Assembly: GCF_029227915.1 (NCBI RefSeq)
Contig: NC_079887.1
Location: 27,465,650-27,529,649 of the forward strand
DNA: 64,000 nucleotides
Direction: 5' to 3'
Origin: Hydractinia symbiolongicarpus
Lineage: Eukaryota; Cnidaria; Hydrozoa; Anthoathecata; Hydractiniidae
The notes under the pieces are model-generated. The model saw only the letters and a list, made by a program, of their open reading frames with translations, made no database searches and had not been told where the DNA came from. Positions 1-13,569 of the stretch are shown here, one piece after another. A program made the translations under genes and the position numbers. How positions within the stretch are numbered: the first letter of the stretch is position 1; each line of letters begins with the position of its first letter.

Positions 1-1930
1 CCTAAATCCCGGACTCGGCCCGTATAGTCAAAAGTATACAAAGAAAGTACCCAGGGAGTAAACTCCTTTCCAGAACGATTTTTTAAATTATTTTTTCACC
101 ACTAAAACGCATAAGACTTGTAGTTTTTAAAAATGTTTTCATTTTTGATGAGACGCTGAATAAAAGAAGTTTAATCGCCGGCAAACAAAAACCCGCGATT
201 TCCCGTAAATCCCGCGCTTGTCCGTATAGTCAAAAGTATACAAAGAAAGTACCCAGGGAGTAAACTCATTTCCCGAACGATTTTTTATATTATTTTTTTA
301 CCACTAAACGCATGAGACTTGTAGTTTTCAAAAATGTTTTCTTTTTTGATGAGACGCTGAATAAAAGAAGTTTAATCGCCGGCAAACGAAAACCCGCGAC
401 TTCCCGTAAATCCCGGGCTTGGCCCGTATAGTCAAAAGTATACAAAGAAAGTACCCAGGGAGTAAACTCATTTCCCAAACGATTTTTTAAATTATTATTT
501 CACCACTAAAACGCATGAGACTTGTAGTTTTCAAGAATGTTTTCATTTTTGATGAGACGCTGAATAAAAGCAGTTTAATCGCCGGCAAACGAAAACCCGC
601 GATTTCCCGTAAATCCCGGGCTTGGCCCGTATAGTCAAAAGTATACAAAGAAAGTACCCAGGGAGTTAACTCATTTCCAAAAGGATTTTTTAAATTATTA
701 TTTCACCACTAAAACGCATGAGACTTGTAGTTTTCAAGAATGTTTTCATTTTTGATGAGACGCTGAATAAAAGCAGTTTAATCGCCGGCAAACGAAAACC
801 CGCGATTTCCCGTAAATCCCGGGCTTGGCACGTATAGTCGAATGTATATAAAGAAAGTACCCGGGGAGTAAACTCATTTCCCGAACGATTTTTTAAATTA
901 TTTTTTCACCACTAAAACGCATGACGCATGAGACTTGTAGTTTTCAAAAATGTTTTCATTTTTGATGAGACGCTGAATAAAAGAAGTTTAATCGCCGGCA
1001 AACGAAAACCAGCGACTTTCCGTAAATCCCGGGCTTGACCCGTATAGTCAAAGGTATACAAAAAAGTACCCAGGAAGTAAACTCATTTCCCGAACGATTT
1101 TTTAAATTACTTTTTCACCACTAAAACGCATGAGACTTGTAGTTTTTAAAAATGTTTTCATTTTTGATGAGACGCTGAATAAAAGAAGTTTAATCGCCGG
1201 CAAACGAAAACCTGCGATTTCCCGTAAATCATGGACTCGGCCCGTATAGTCAAAAGTATACAAAGAAAGTACCCAGGGAGTAAACTCATTTCCCAAACGA
1301 TTTTTTAAATTATTATTTCACCACTAAAACGCATGAGACTTGTAGTTTTCAAGAATGTTTTCATTTTTGATGAGACGCTGAATAAAAGCAGTTTAATCGC
1401 CGGCAAACGAAAACCCGCGATTTCCCGTAAATCCCGGGCTTGGCACGTATAGTCGAATGTATACAAAGAAGTACCCTGAGAGTAAACTCATTTCCAGAAC
1501 GATTTTTTAAATTATTTTTTCACCACTAAAACGCATAAGACTTGTAGTTTTTAAAAATGTTTTCATTTTTGATGAGACGCTGAATAAAAGAAGTTTAATC
1601 GCCAGCAAACGAAAACCCGCGATTTCCCGTAAATCCCGGCTTGGCCCGTATAGTCAAAAGTATACAAAGAAAGTACACGGGGAGTAAACTCATTTCCCGA
1701 ACGATTTTTTAAATTATTTTTTCACCACTAAAACGCATTACGCATGAGACTTGTAGTTTTCAAAAATGTTTTCATTTTTGATGAGACGCTGAATAAAAGA
1801 AGTTTAATCGCCGGCAAACGAAAACCAGCGACATCCCGTAAATCCCGGGCTTGACCCGTATAGTCAAAAGTATACAAAGAAAGTACCCAGGAAGTAAACT
1901 CATTTCCCGAACGATTTTTTAAATTACTTT
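1..1930. repeat. Zone A segment duplicated at 8236-10165 (offset 8235 bp)
   Basis: Anchors 22, 224, 426, 629, 832 and 1042 to 1858 correspond to 8257, 8459, 8661, 8864, 9068 and 9277 to 10093. Shared rare markers are ccctaaatcccggactcgg with ctcctttccag, cccgcgcttgtccg, the 210-bp monomers, catggactcgg and ccctgagag. Small local indels separate the copies. The match fades after about 1930/10165, where caccaataaaac and the dyad type differ. Confidence 0.75.
832..1041 (+). repeat. 210-bp monomer with tandem 7-bp duplication ACGCATG ACGCATG
   Basis: ACGCATG is duplicated at 917-930. The same form occurs in the units starting at 3786, 9068 (209 bp because of another deletion) and 16066. A sister form with ACGCATT then ACGCATG (1733-1746) occurs at 1648, 2263, 4602, 5217, 9883, 11509 and 16881. 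All eleven are in the first 17.1 kb, so this insertion is private to zone A. Every one is followed by a unit with gacccg before the anchor and cccaggaag. Confidence 0.9.
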
Positions 1931-3755
1931 TTCACCAATAAAACGCATGAGACTTGTAGTTTTCAAAAATGTTTTCATTTTTGATGAGACGCTGAATAAA
2001 AGAAGTTTAATCGCCGGCAAACGAAAATCCGCGATTTCCCGTAAATCCCGGACTCGGCCCGTATAGTCAAAAGTATACAAAGAAAGTACCCAGGGAGTAA
2101 ACTCATTTCCCGATCGATTTTTTAAATTATTTTTTCACCACTAAAACGCATGAGTCTTGTAGTTTTCAAAAATGTTTTCATTTTTGATGAGACGCTGAAT
2201 AAAAGAAGTTTAATCGCCAGCAAACGAGAACCCGCGATTTCCCGTAAATGCCGGCTTGGCCCGTATAGTCAAAAGTATACAAAGAAAGTACCCGGGGAGT
2301 AAACTCATTTCCCGAACGATTTTATAAATTATTTTTTCACCACTAAAACGCATTACGCATGAGACTTGTAGTTTTCAAAAATGTTTTCATTTTTGATGAG
2401 ACGCTGAATAAAAGAAGTTTAATCGCCGGCAAACGAAAACCAGCGACTTCCCGTAAATCCCGGGCTTGACCCGTATAGTCAAAAGTATACAAAGAAAGTA
2501 CCCAGGAAGTAAACTCATTTCCCGAACGATTTTTTAAATTACTTTTTCACCACTAAAACGCATGAGACTTGTAGTTTTTAAAAATGTTTTCATTTTTGAT
2601 GAGACGCTGAATAAAAGAAGTTTAATCGCCGGCAAACGAAAACCCGAGATTTCCCGTAAATCCCGGACTCGGCCCGTATAGTCAAAAGTATACAAAGAAA
2701 GTACCCAGGGAGTAAACTCATTTCCCGAACGATTTTTTAAATTATTTTTTCACCACTAAAACGCATGAGACTTGTAGTTTTCAAGAATGTTTTCATTTTT
2801 GATGAGACGCTGAATAAAAGAAGTTTAATCGCCGGCAAACGAAAACCCGCGATTTCCCGTAAATCCCGGCTTGACCCGTATAGTCAAAGGTATACAAAGG
2901 AAGTACCCAGGGAGTAAACTCATTTCCCGAACGATTTTTTAAATTATTTTTTCACCACTAAAACGCATGAGACTTGTAGTTTTCAAAAATATTTTCATTT
3001 TTGTTGAGACGCTGAATAAAAGCAGTTTAATCGCCGGCAAACGAAAACCTGCGATTTCCCTAAATCCCGGACTCGGCCCGTATAGTCAAAAGTATACAAA
3101 GAAAGTACCCAGGGAGTAAACTCCTTTCCAGAACGATTTTTTAAATTATTTTTTCACCACTAAAACGCATAAGACTTGTAGTTTTTAAAAATGTTTTCAT
3201 TTTTGATGAGACGCTGAATAAAAGAAGTTTAATCGCCGGCAAACGAAAACCCGCGATTTCCCGTAAATCCTGCGCTTGGCCAGTATAGTCAAAAGTTTAC
3301 AAAGAAAGTACCCAGGGAGTAAACTCATTTCCCGAACGATTTTTTATATTATTTTTTTACCACTAAACGCATGAGACTTGTAGTTATCAAAAATATTTTC
3401 ATATATGATATAACGCTGAATAAAAGAAGTTTAATCGCCGGCAAACGAAAATCCGCGATTTCCCGTAAATCCCGGCTTGTAGTTTTTAAAAATGTTTTCA
3501 TTTTTGATGAGACGCTGAATAAAAGAAGTTTAATCGCCGGCAAACGAAAACCCGCGACTTCCCGTAAATCCCGGGCTTGGCCCGTATAGTCAAAAGTATA
3601 CAAAGAAAGTACCCAGGGAGTAAACTCATTTCCCAAACGATTTTTTAAATTATTATTTAACCACTAAAACGCATGAGACTTGTAGTTTTCAAGAATGTTT
3701 TCATTTTTGATGAGACGCTGAATAAAAGAAGTTTAATCGCCGGCAAACGAAAACC
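866..3755. repeat. 2.95-kb tandem segmental duplication, copy 1
   Basis: About 14.5 monomer lengths, recurring at +2954/2955 bp. Anchors 1042, 1244, 1447, 1648, 1858, 2061, 2263, 2473 and 2676 match 3996 to 5630, and 3283/3584 match 6238/6539. One monomer is gained and one lost between the copies around 2700-3100. Inside the unit the gacccg/cccaggaag monomer recurs at 816 and 615 bp (1042, 1858, 2473), an older 4+3 sub-pattern. Confidence 0.8.
3283..3583 (+). repeat. Composite monomer 1: full unit plus truncated unit, 301 bp
   Basis: One complete unit is joined to a unit lacking about 104 bp. The junction is cccggcttgtag, where CTTG (3476-3479) is shared by cccgggCTTGgcccg at the monomer end and gaCTTGtag near the middle. 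Deletion between two CTTG copies about half a monomer apart explains it. The upstream part also carries the shifted dyad with tagttatc. An open frame on each strand runs through the junction, which is why longer frames appear here. Confidence 0.85.
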
Positions 3756-3819
3756 CGCGATTTCCCGTAAATCCCGGCTTGGCCCGTATAGTCAAAAGTA
3801 TACAAAGAAAGTACCCAGG

Positions 3820-6710
3820 GAGTAAACTCATTTCCCGAACGATTTTTTAAATTATTTTTTCACCACTAAAACGCATGACGCATGAGACTTGTAGTTTTCA
3901 AAAATGTTTTCATTTTTGATGAGACGCTGAATAAAAGAAGTTTAATCGCCGGCAAACGAAAACCAGCGACTTTCCGTAAATCCCGGGCTTGACCCGTATA
4001 GTCAAAGGTATACAAAAAAGTACCCAGGAAGTAAACTCATTTCCCGAACGATTTTTTAAATTACTTTTTCACCACTAAAACGCATGAGACTTGTAGTTTT
4101 TAAAAATGTTTTCATTTTTGATGAGACGCTGAATAAAAGAAGTTTAATCGCCGGCAAACGAAAACCTGCGATTTCCCGTAAATCATGGACTCGGCCCGTA
4201 TAGTCAAAAGTATACAAAGAAAGTACCCAGGGAGTAAACTCATTTCCCAAACGATTTTTTAAATTATTATTTCACCACTAAAACGCATGAGACTTGTAGT
4301 TTTCAAGAATGTTTTCATTTTTGATGAGACGCTGAATAAAAGCAGTTTAATCGCCGGCAAACGAAAACCCGCGATTTCCCGTAAATCCCGGGCTTGGCAC
4401 GTATAGTCGAATGTATACAAAGAAGTACCCTGAGAGTAAACTCATTTCCAGAACGATTTTTTAAATTATTTTTTCACCACTAAAACGCATAAGACTTGTA
4501 GTTTTTAAAAATGTTTTCATTTTTGATGAGACGCTGAATAAAAGAAGTTTAATCGCCAGCAAACGAAAACCCGCGATTTCCCGTAAATCCCGGCTTGGCC
4601 CGTATAGTCAAAAGTATACAAAGAAAGTACACGGGGAGTAAACTCATTTCCCGAACGATTTTTTAAATTATTTTTTCACCACTAAAACGCATTACGCATG
4701 AGACTTGTAGTTTTCAAAAATGTTTTCATTTTTGATGAGACGCTGAATAAAAGAAGTTTAATCGCCGGCAAACGAAAACCAGCGACATCCCGTAAATCCC
4801 GGGCTTGACCCGTATAGTCAAAAGTATACAAAGAAAGTACCCAGGAAGTAAACTCATTTCCCGAACGATTTTTTAAATTACTTTTTCACCACTAAAACGC
4901 ATGAGACTTGTAGTTTTCAAAAATGTTTTCATTTTTGATGAGACGCTGAATAAAAGAAGTTTAATCGCCGGCAAACGAAAATCCGCGATTTCCCGTAAAT
5001 CCCGGACTCGGCCCGTATAGTCAAAAGTATACAAAGAAAGTACCCAGGGAGTAAACTCATTTCCAGATCGATTTTTTAAATTATTTTTTCACCAATAAAA
5101 CGCATGAGTCTTGTAGTTTTCAAAAATGTTTTCATTTTTGATGAGACGCTGAATAAAAGAAGTTTAATCGCCAGCAAACGAAAACCCGCGATTTCCCGTA
5201 AATGCCGGCTTGGCCCGTATAGTCAAAAGTATACAAAGAAAGTACCCGGGGAGTAAACTCATTTCCCGAACGATTTTTTAAATTATTTTTTCACCACTAA
5301 AACGCATTACGCATGAGACTTGTAGTTTTCAAAAATGTTTTCATTTTTGATGAGACGCTGAATAAAAGAAGTTTAATCGCCGGCAAACGAAAACCCGCGA
5401 CTTCCCGTAAATCCCGGGCTTGACCCGTATAGTCAAAAGTATACAAAGAAAGTACCCAGGAAGTAAACTCATTTCCCGAACGATTTTTTAAATTACTTTT
5501 TCACCACTAAAACGCATGAGACTTGTAGTTTTTAAAAATGTTTTCATTTTTGATGAGACGCTGAATAAAAGAGGTTTAATCGCCGGCAAACGAAAACCCG
5601 AGATTTCCCGTAAATCCCGGACTCGGCCCGTATAGTCAAAAGTATACAAAGAAAGTACCCAGGGAGTAAACTCATTTCCCGAACGATTTTTTAAATTATT
5701 TTTTCACCACTAAAACGCATGAGACTTGTAGTTTTCAAAAATGTTTTCATTTTTGATGAGGCGCTGAATAAAAGAAGTTTAATCGCCGGCAAACGAAAAC
5801 CCGCGACTTCCCGTAAATCCCGGGCTTGGCCCGTATAGTCAAAAGTATACAAAGAAAGTACCCAGGGAGTAAACTCATTTCCCAAACGATTTTTTAAATT
5901 ATTATTTCACCACTAAAACGCATGAGACTTGTAGTTTTCAAGAATGTTTTCATTTTTGATGAGACGCTGAATAAAAGAAGTTTAATCGCCGGCAAACGAA
6001 AACCCGCGATTTCCCGTAAATCCCGGCTTGACCCGTATAGTCAAAGGTATACAAAGGAAGTACCCAGGGAGTAAACTCATTTCCCGAACGATTTTTTAAA
6101 TTATTTTTTCACCACTAAAACGCATAAGACTTGTAGTTTTTAAAAATGTTTTCATTTTTGATGAGACGCTGAATAAAAGAAGTTTAATCGCCGGCAAACG
6201 AAAACCCGCGATTTCCCGTAAATCCTGCGCTTGGCCAGTATAGTCAAAAGTTTACAAAGAAAGTACCCAGGGAGTAAACTCATTTCCCGAACGATTTTTT
6301 ATATTATTTTTTTACCACTAAACGCATGAGACTTGTAGTTATCAAAAATATTTTCATATATGATATAACGCTGAATAAAAGAAGTTTAATCGCCGGCAAA
6401 CGAAAATCCGCGATTTCCCGTAAATCCCGGCTTGTAGTTTTTAAAAATGTTTTCATTTTTGATGAGACGCTGAATAAAAGAAGTTTAATCGCCGGCAAAC
6501 GAAAACCCGCGAATTCCCGTAAATCCCGGGCTTGGCCCGTATAGTCAAAAGTATACAAAGAAAGTACCCAGGGAGTAAACTCATTTCCCAAACGATTTTT
6601 TAAATTATTATTTAACCACTAAAACGCATGAGACTTGTAGTTTTCAAGAATGTTTTCATTTTTGATGAGACGCTGAATAAAAGAAGTTTAATCGCCGGCA
6701 AACGAAAACC
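3820..6710. repeat. 2.95-kb tandem segmental duplication, copy 2
   Basis: This is the second copy, including the 210-bp monomers at 3786, 4602 and 5217 and composite 2 at 6238. A gcgctgaataaaag variant at 5761 and a gaggttt at 5571 distinguish it. A portion (5217-6034) also reappears at 11509-12326, offset 6292 bp, so this segment was copied again. Confidence 0.8.
6238..6538 (+). repeat. Composite monomer 2, 301 bp
   Basis: It has the same CTTG junction as composite 1 (6431-6434), 2955 bp downstream, and lies inside the second copy of the 2.95-kb tandem duplication. It is therefore a copy, not an independent event. A local change from gcgactt to gcgaatt in the downstream part distinguishes it from composite 1. 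Confidence 0.85.
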
Positions 6711-7148
6711 CGCGACTTCCCGTAAATCCCGGGCTTGGCCCGTATAGTCAAAAGTATACAAAGAAAGTACCCAGGGAGTAAACTCATTTCCCAAACGATT
6801 TTTTAAATTATTATTTCACCACTAAAACGCATGAGACTAGTAGTTTTCAAGAATGTTTTCATTTTTGATGAGACGCTGAATAAAAGAAGTTTAATCGCCG
6901 GCAAACGAAAACCCGCGACTTCCCGTAAATCCCGGCTTGGCCCGTATAGTCAAAAGTATACAAAGAAAGTACCCAGGGAGTAAACTCATTTCCCGAACGA
7001 TTTTTTAAATTATTTTTTCACCACTAAAACGCATGAGACTTGTAGTTTTCAAAAATGTTTTCATTTTTGATGAGACGCTGAATAAAAGAAGTTTAATCGC
7101 CGGCAAACGAAAACCCGCGACTTCCCGTAAATCCCGGGCTTGGCCCGT

Positions 7149-10100
7149 ATAGTCAAAAGTATACAAAGAAAGTACCCAGGGAGTAAACTCATTTCCCAAA
7201 CGATTTTTTAAATTATTATTTCACCACTAAAACGCATGAGACTAGTAGTTTTCAAGAATGTTTTCATTTTTGATGAGACGCTGAATAAAAGAAGTTCAAT
7301 CGCCGGCAAACGAAAACCCGCGATTTCCCGTAAATCCCGGCTTGGCCCGTATAGTCAAAAGTATACAAAGAAAGTACCCAGGGAGTAAACTCATTTCCCG
7401 AACAATTTTTTAAATTATTTTTTCACCACTAAAACGCATGAGACTTGTAGTTTTCAAAAATGTTTTCATTTTTGATGAGACGCTGAATAAAAGCAGTTTA
7501 ATCGCCGGCAAACGAAAACCTGCGATTTCCCTAAATCCCGGACTCGGCCCGTATAGTCAAAAGTATACAAAGAAAGTACCCAGGGAGTAAACTCCTTTCC
7601 AGAACGATTTTTTAAATTATTTTTTCACCACTAAAACGCATAAGACTTGTAGTTTTTAAAAATGTTTTCATTTTTGATGAGACGCTGAATAAAATAAGTT
7701 TAATCGCCGGCAAACGAAAATCCGCGAATTCCCGTAAATCCCGGCTTGTAGTTTTCAAAAATGTTTTCATTTTTGATGAGACGCTGAATAAAAGAAGTTT
7801 AATCGCCGGCAAACGAAAACCCGCGACTTCCCGTAAATCCCGGGCTTGGCCCGTAAAGTCAAAAGTATACAAAGAAAGTACCCAGGGAGTAAACTCATTT
7901 CCCAAACGATTTTTTAAATTATTATTTCACCACTAAAACGCATGAGACTTGTAGTTTTCAAGAATGTTTTCATTTTTGATGAGACGCTGAATAAAAGAAG
8001 TTTAATCGCCGGCAAACGAAAACCCGCGATTTCCCGTAAATCCCGGCTTGGCCCGTATAGTCAAAAGTATACAAAGAAAGTACCCAGGGAGTAAACTCAT
8101 TTCCCGAACGATTTTTTAAATTATTTTTTCACCACTAAAACGCATGAGACTTGTAGTTTTCAAAAATGTTTTCATTTTTGATGAGACGCTGAATAAAAGC
8201 AGTTTAATCGCCGGCAAACGAAAACCTGCGATTTCCCTAAATCCCGGACTCGGCCCGTATAGTCAAAAGTATACAAAGAAAGTACCCAGGGAGTAAACTC
8301 CTTTCCAGAACGATTTTTTAAATTATTTTTTCACCATTAAAACGCATAAGACTTGTAGTTTTTAAAAATGTTTTCATTTTTGATGAGACGCTGAATAAAA
8401 GAAGTTTAATCGCCGGCAAACGAAAACCCGCGATTTCCCGTAAATCCCGCGCTTGTCCGTATAGTCAAAAGTATACAAAGAAAGTACCCAGGGAGTAAAC
8501 TCATTTCCCGAACGATTTTTTATATTATTTTTTTACCACTAAACGCATGAGACTTGTAGTTTTTAAAAATGTTTTCTTTTTTGATGAGACGCTGAATAAA
8601 AGCAGTTTAATCGCCGGCAAACGAAAACCCGCGACTTCCCGTAAATCCCGGGCTTGGCCCGTATAGTCAAAAGTATACAAAGAAAGTACCCAGGGAGTAA
8701 ACTCATTTCCCAAACGATTTTTTAAATTATTATTTCACCACTAAAACGCATGAGACTTGTAGTTTTCAAGATTGTTTTCATTTTTGATGAGACGCTGAAT
8801 AAAAGCAGTTTAATCGCCGGCAAACGAAAACCCGCGATTTCCCGTAAATCCCGGGCTTGGCCCGTATAGTCAAAAAGTATACAAAGAAAGTACCCAGGGA
8901 GTAAACTCATTTCCCAAACGATTTTTTAAATTATTATTTCACCACTAAAACGCATGAGACTTGTAGTTTTCAAGAATGTTTTCATTTTTGATGAGACGCT
9001 GAATAAAAGCAGTTTAATCGCCGGCAAACGAAAACCCGCGATTTCCCGTAAATCCCGGGCTTGGCACGTATAGTCGAATGTATACAAAGAAAGTACCCGG
9101 GGAGTAAACTCATTTCCCGAACGATTTTTTAAATTATTTTTTCACCACTAAAACGCATGACGCATGAGACTTGTAGTTTTCAAAAATGTTTCATTTTTGA
9201 TGAGACGCTGAATAAAAGAAGTTTAATCGCCGGCAAACGAAAACCAGCGACTTCCCGTAAATCCCGGGCTTGACCCGTATAGTCAAAAGTATACAAAAAA
9301 GTACCCAGGAAGTAAACTCATTTCCCGAACGATTTTTTAAATTACTTTTTCACCACTAAAACGCATGAGACTTGTAGTTTTTAAAAATGTTTTCAATTTT
9401 GATGAGACGCTGAATAAAAGAAGTTTAATCGCCGGCAAACGAAAACCTGCGATTTCCCGTAAATCATGGACTCGGCCCGTATAGTCAAAAGTATACAAAG
9501 AAAGTACCCAGGGAGTAAACTCATTTCCCAAACGATTTTTTAAATTATTATTTCACCAATAAAACGCATGAGACTTGTAGTTTTCAAGAATGTTTTCATT
9601 TTTGATGAGACGCTGAATAAAAGCGGTTTAATCGCCGGCAAACGAAAACCCGCGATTTCCCGTAAATCCCGGGCTTGGCACGTATAGTCGAATGTATACA
9701 AAGAAGTACCCTGAGAGTAAACTCATTTCCAGAACGATTTTTTAAATTATTTTTTCACCACTAAAACGCATAAGACTTGTAGTTTTTAAAAATGTTTTCA
9801 TTTTTGATGAGACGCTGAATAAAAGAAGTTTAATCGCCAGCAAACGAAAACCCGCGATTTCCCGTAAATCCCGGCTTGGCCCGTATAGTCAAAAGTATAC
9901 AAAGAAAGTACCCGGGGAGTAAACTCATTTCCCGAACGATTTTTTAAATTATTTTTTCACCACTAAAACGCATTACGCATGAGACTTGTAGTTTTCAAAA
10001 ATGTTTTCATTTTTGATGAGACGCTTAATAAAAGAAGTTTAATCGCCGGCAAACGAAAACCAGCGACATCCCGTAAATCCCGGCCTTGACCCGTATAGTC

Positions 10101-11497
10101 AAAAGTATACAAAGAAAGTACCCAGGAAGTAAACTCATTTCCCGAACGATTTTTTAAATTACTTTTTCACCACTAAAACGCATGAGACTTGTAGTTTTTA
10201 AAAATGTTTTCATTTTTTATGAGACGCTGAATAAAAGAAGTTTAATCGCCGGCAAACGAAAACCTGCGATTTCCCGTAAATCCTGGACTCGGCCCGTATA
10301 GTCAAAAGTATACAAAGAAGTACCCAGGGAGTAAACTCATTTCCCAAACGATTTTTTCAATTATTATTTCACCACTAAAACGCATGAGACTTGTAGTTTT
10401 CAAGAATGTTTTCATTCTTGATGAGACGCCGAATAAAAGAAGTTTAATCGCCGGCAAACGAAAACCCGCGATTTCCCGTAAATCCCGGCTTGGCCCGTAT
10501 AGTCAAAAGTATACAAAGAAAGTACCCAGGGAGTAAACTCATTTCCCGAACGATTTTTTAAATTATTTTTTCACCACTAAAACGCATGAGAATTTTAGTT
10601 TTCAAAATTGTTTTCATTTTTGATGAGACGCTGAATAAAAGCAGTTTAATCGCCGGCAAACAAAAACCCGCGATTTCCCTAATTCCCAGACTCGGCCCGT
10701 ATAGCCAAAAGTATACAAAGAAAGTACCCAGGGAGTAAACTCATTTCCCGAACGATTTTTTAAATTATTTTTTCACCACTAAAACGCATGAGAATTTTAG
10801 TTTTCAAAAATGTTTTCATTTTTGATGAGACGCTGAATAAAATCAGTTTAATCGCCGGCAAACGAAAACCTGCGATTTCCCTAAATCCCAGACTCGACCC
10901 GTATAGTCAAAAGTATACAAAGAAAGTACCCAGGGAGTAAACTCATTTCCCGAACGATTTTTTAAATTACTTTTTCACCACTAAAACGCATGACACTTGT
11001 AGTTTTTAAAAATGTTTTCATTTTTGATGAGACGCTGAGTAAAAGAAGTTTAATCGCCGGCAAACGAAAACCTGCGATTTCTCGTAAATCCTGGACTCAG
11101 CCCGTATAGTCAAAAGTATACAAAGAAAGTACCCAGGGAGTAAACTCATTTCCCAAACGATTTTTTAAATTATTTTTTCACCACTAAAACGCATAAGACT
11201 TGTAGTTTTTAAAAATGTTTTCACTTTTGATGAGACGCTGAATAAAAGAAGTTTAATCGCCGGCAAACGAAAACCCGCGATTTCCCGTAAATCCCGGGCT
11301 TGGCCCGTATAGTCAAAAGTATACAAAGAAAGTACCCAGGGAGTAAACTCATTTCCCGAACGATTTTTTAAATTATTTTTTCACCAGTAAAACGCATGAG
11401 ACTTGTAGTTTTTAAAAATCTTTTCATATTTGATGAGACGCTGAATAACAGAAGTTTAATCGCCGGCAAACGAAAACCCGCGATTTCCCGTAAATGC
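7149..11497. repeat. Large segmental duplication (offset 7.0-7.2 kb), copy 1
   Basis: It matches 14149-18698. The offset alternates between about 6999 and 7201 bp because single monomers have been gained or lost: at 14753 (extra in copy 2), near 15760 (missing in copy 2) and near 17500 (extra in copy 2). Shared rare markers include the GTAAAG anchor (7853/15054), gtcaaaaagtata (8864/15862), cccggccttgac (10093/17091), caaaattgtttt (10603/17804) and aataacagaag (11447/18648). Confidence 0.8.
7551..7852 (+). repeat. Composite monomer 3, 302 bp
   Basis: The same CTTG junction is at 7745-7748, but the upstream part belongs to the gcataagac/TTAAAAATG family with ccctttccag-type flanks instead of the tatatta type. 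It is also the unit whose following anchor is GTAAAG (7853). The same anchor variant follows composite 6 at 15054, linking these two by the ~7.2-kb duplication. Confidence 0.85.
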
Positions 11498-12659
11498 CGG
11501 CTTGGCCCGTATAGTCAAAAGTATACAAAGAAAGTACCCGGGGAGTAAACTCATTTCCCGAACGATTTTTTAAATTATTTTTTCACCACTAAAACGCATT
11601 ACGCATGAGACTTGTAGTTTTCAAAAATGTTTTCATTTTTGATGAGACGCTGAATAAAAGAAGTTTAATCGCCGGCAAACGAAAACCAGCGACTTCCCGT
11701 AAATCCCGGGCTTGACCCGTATAGTCAAAAGTATACAAAGAAAGTACCCAGGAAGTAAACTCATTTCCCGAACGATTTTTTAAATTACTTTTTCACCACT
11801 AAAACGCATGAGACTTGTAGTTTTTAAAAATGTTTTCATTTTTGATGAGACGCTGAATAAAAGAAGTTTAATCGCCGGCAAACGAAAACCCGAGATTTCC
11901 CGTAAATCCCGGACTCGGCCCGTATAGTCAAAAGTATACAAAGAAAGTACCCAGGGAGTAAACTCATTTCCCGAACGATTTTTTAAATTATTTTTTCACC
12001 ACTAAAACGCATGAGACTTGTAGTTTTCAAAAATGTTTTCATTTTTGATGAGACGCTGAATAAAAGAAGTTTAATCGCCGGCAAACGAAAACCCGCGACT
12101 TCCCGTAAATCCCGGGCTTGGCCCGTATAGTCAAAAGTATACAAAGAAAGTACCCAGGGAGTAAACTCATTTCCCAAACGATTTTTTAAATTATTATTTC
12201 ACCACTAAAACGCATGAGACTTGTAGTTTTCAAGAATGTTTTCATTTTTGATGAGACGCTGAATAAAAGAAGTTTAATCGCCGGCAAACGAAAACCCGCG
12301 ATTTCCCGTAAATCCCGGCTTGGCCCGTATAGTCAAAGGTATACAAAGAAAGTACCCAGGGAGTAAACTCATTTCCCGAACGATTTTTTAAATTATTTTT
12401 TCACCACTAAAACGCATGAGACTTGTAGTTTTCAAAAATATTTTCATTTTTGTTGAGACGCTGAATAAAAGCAGTTTAATCGCCGGCAAACGAAAACCTG
12501 CGATTTCCCTAAATCCCGGACTCGGCCCGTATAGTCAAAAGTATACAAAGAAAGTACCCAGGGAGTAAACTCCTTTCCAGAACGATTTTTTAAATTATTT
12601 TTTCACCACTAAAACGCATAAGACTTGTAGTTTTTAAAAATGTTTTCATTTTTGATGAG

Positions 12660-13285
12660 ACGCTGAATAAAAGAAGTTTAATCGCCGGCAAACGAAAACC
12701 CGCGATTTCCCGTAAATCCTGCGCTTGGCCAGTATAGTCAAAAGTATACAAAGAAAGTACTCAGGGAGTAAACTCATTTCCCGAACGATTTTTTAAATTA
12801 TTTTTTCACCACTAAAACGCATAAGACTTGTAGTTATCAAAAATATTTTCATATATGATAGGACGCTGAATAAAAGAAGTTTAATCGCCGGCAAACGAAA
12901 ATCCGCGATTTCCCGTAAATCCCGGCTTGTAGTTTTTAAAAATGTTTTCATTTTTTATGAGACGCTGAATAAAAGAAGTTTAATCGCCGGCAAACGAAAA
13001 CCCGCGACTTCCCGTAAATCCCGGGCTTGGCCCGTATAGTCAAAAGTATACAAAGAAAGTACCCAGGGAGTAAACTCATTTCCCAAACGATTTTTTAAAT
13101 TATTATTTCACCACTAAAACGCATGAGACTTGTAGTTTCCAAGAATGTTTTCATTTTTGATGAGACGCTGAATAAAAGAAGTTTAATCGCCGGCAAACGA
13201 AAACCCGCGATTTCCCGTAAATCCCGGCTTGGCCCGTATAGTCAAAAGTATACAAAGAAAGTACCCAGGGAGTAAACTCATTTCC
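12660..13285. repeat. 910-bp tandem duplication, copy 1 (zone A)
   Basis: Anchors 12732, 13034 and 13236 recur at 13642, 13944 and 14146. The block holds composite 4 and a tagtttccaag variant at 13133. Its borders are set by divergence on both sides: tttttaaaaatg versus ttttcaagaatg on the left, cccgaacg versus cccaaacg on the right. Confidence 0.75.
12732..13033 (+). repeat. Composite monomer 4, 302 bp
   Basis: The CTTG junction is at 12926-12929. The upstream part has gcataagac with tagttatc and a gatagg variant in the right flank of the dyad. It is the first member of the 910-bp tandem duplication and is preceded by the cctgcgcttggccag junction. Confidence 0.85.
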
Positions 13286-13569
13286 CGAACGATTTTTTAA
13301 ATTATTTTTTCACCACTAAAACGCATGAGACTTGTAGTTTTCAAAAATGTTTTCATTTTTGATGAGACGCGGAATAAAAGAAGTTTAATCGCCGGCAAAC
13401 GAAAACCCGCGACTTCCCGTAAATCCCGGGCTTGGCCCGTATAGTCAAAAGTATACAAAGAAAGTACCCAGGGAGTAAACTCATTTCCCAAACGATTTTT
13501 TAAATTATTATTTCACCACTAAAACGCATGAGACTTGTAGTTTTCAAGAATGTTTTCATTTTTGATGAG

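Noticed and set aside
3349-3636. 95-codon minus-strand frame and 72-codon plus-strand frame (also at 6304-6591 and 14819-15106)
   Set aside because: These are artefacts of the CTTG-junction composites, where the 104-bp deletion happens to join two open segments.
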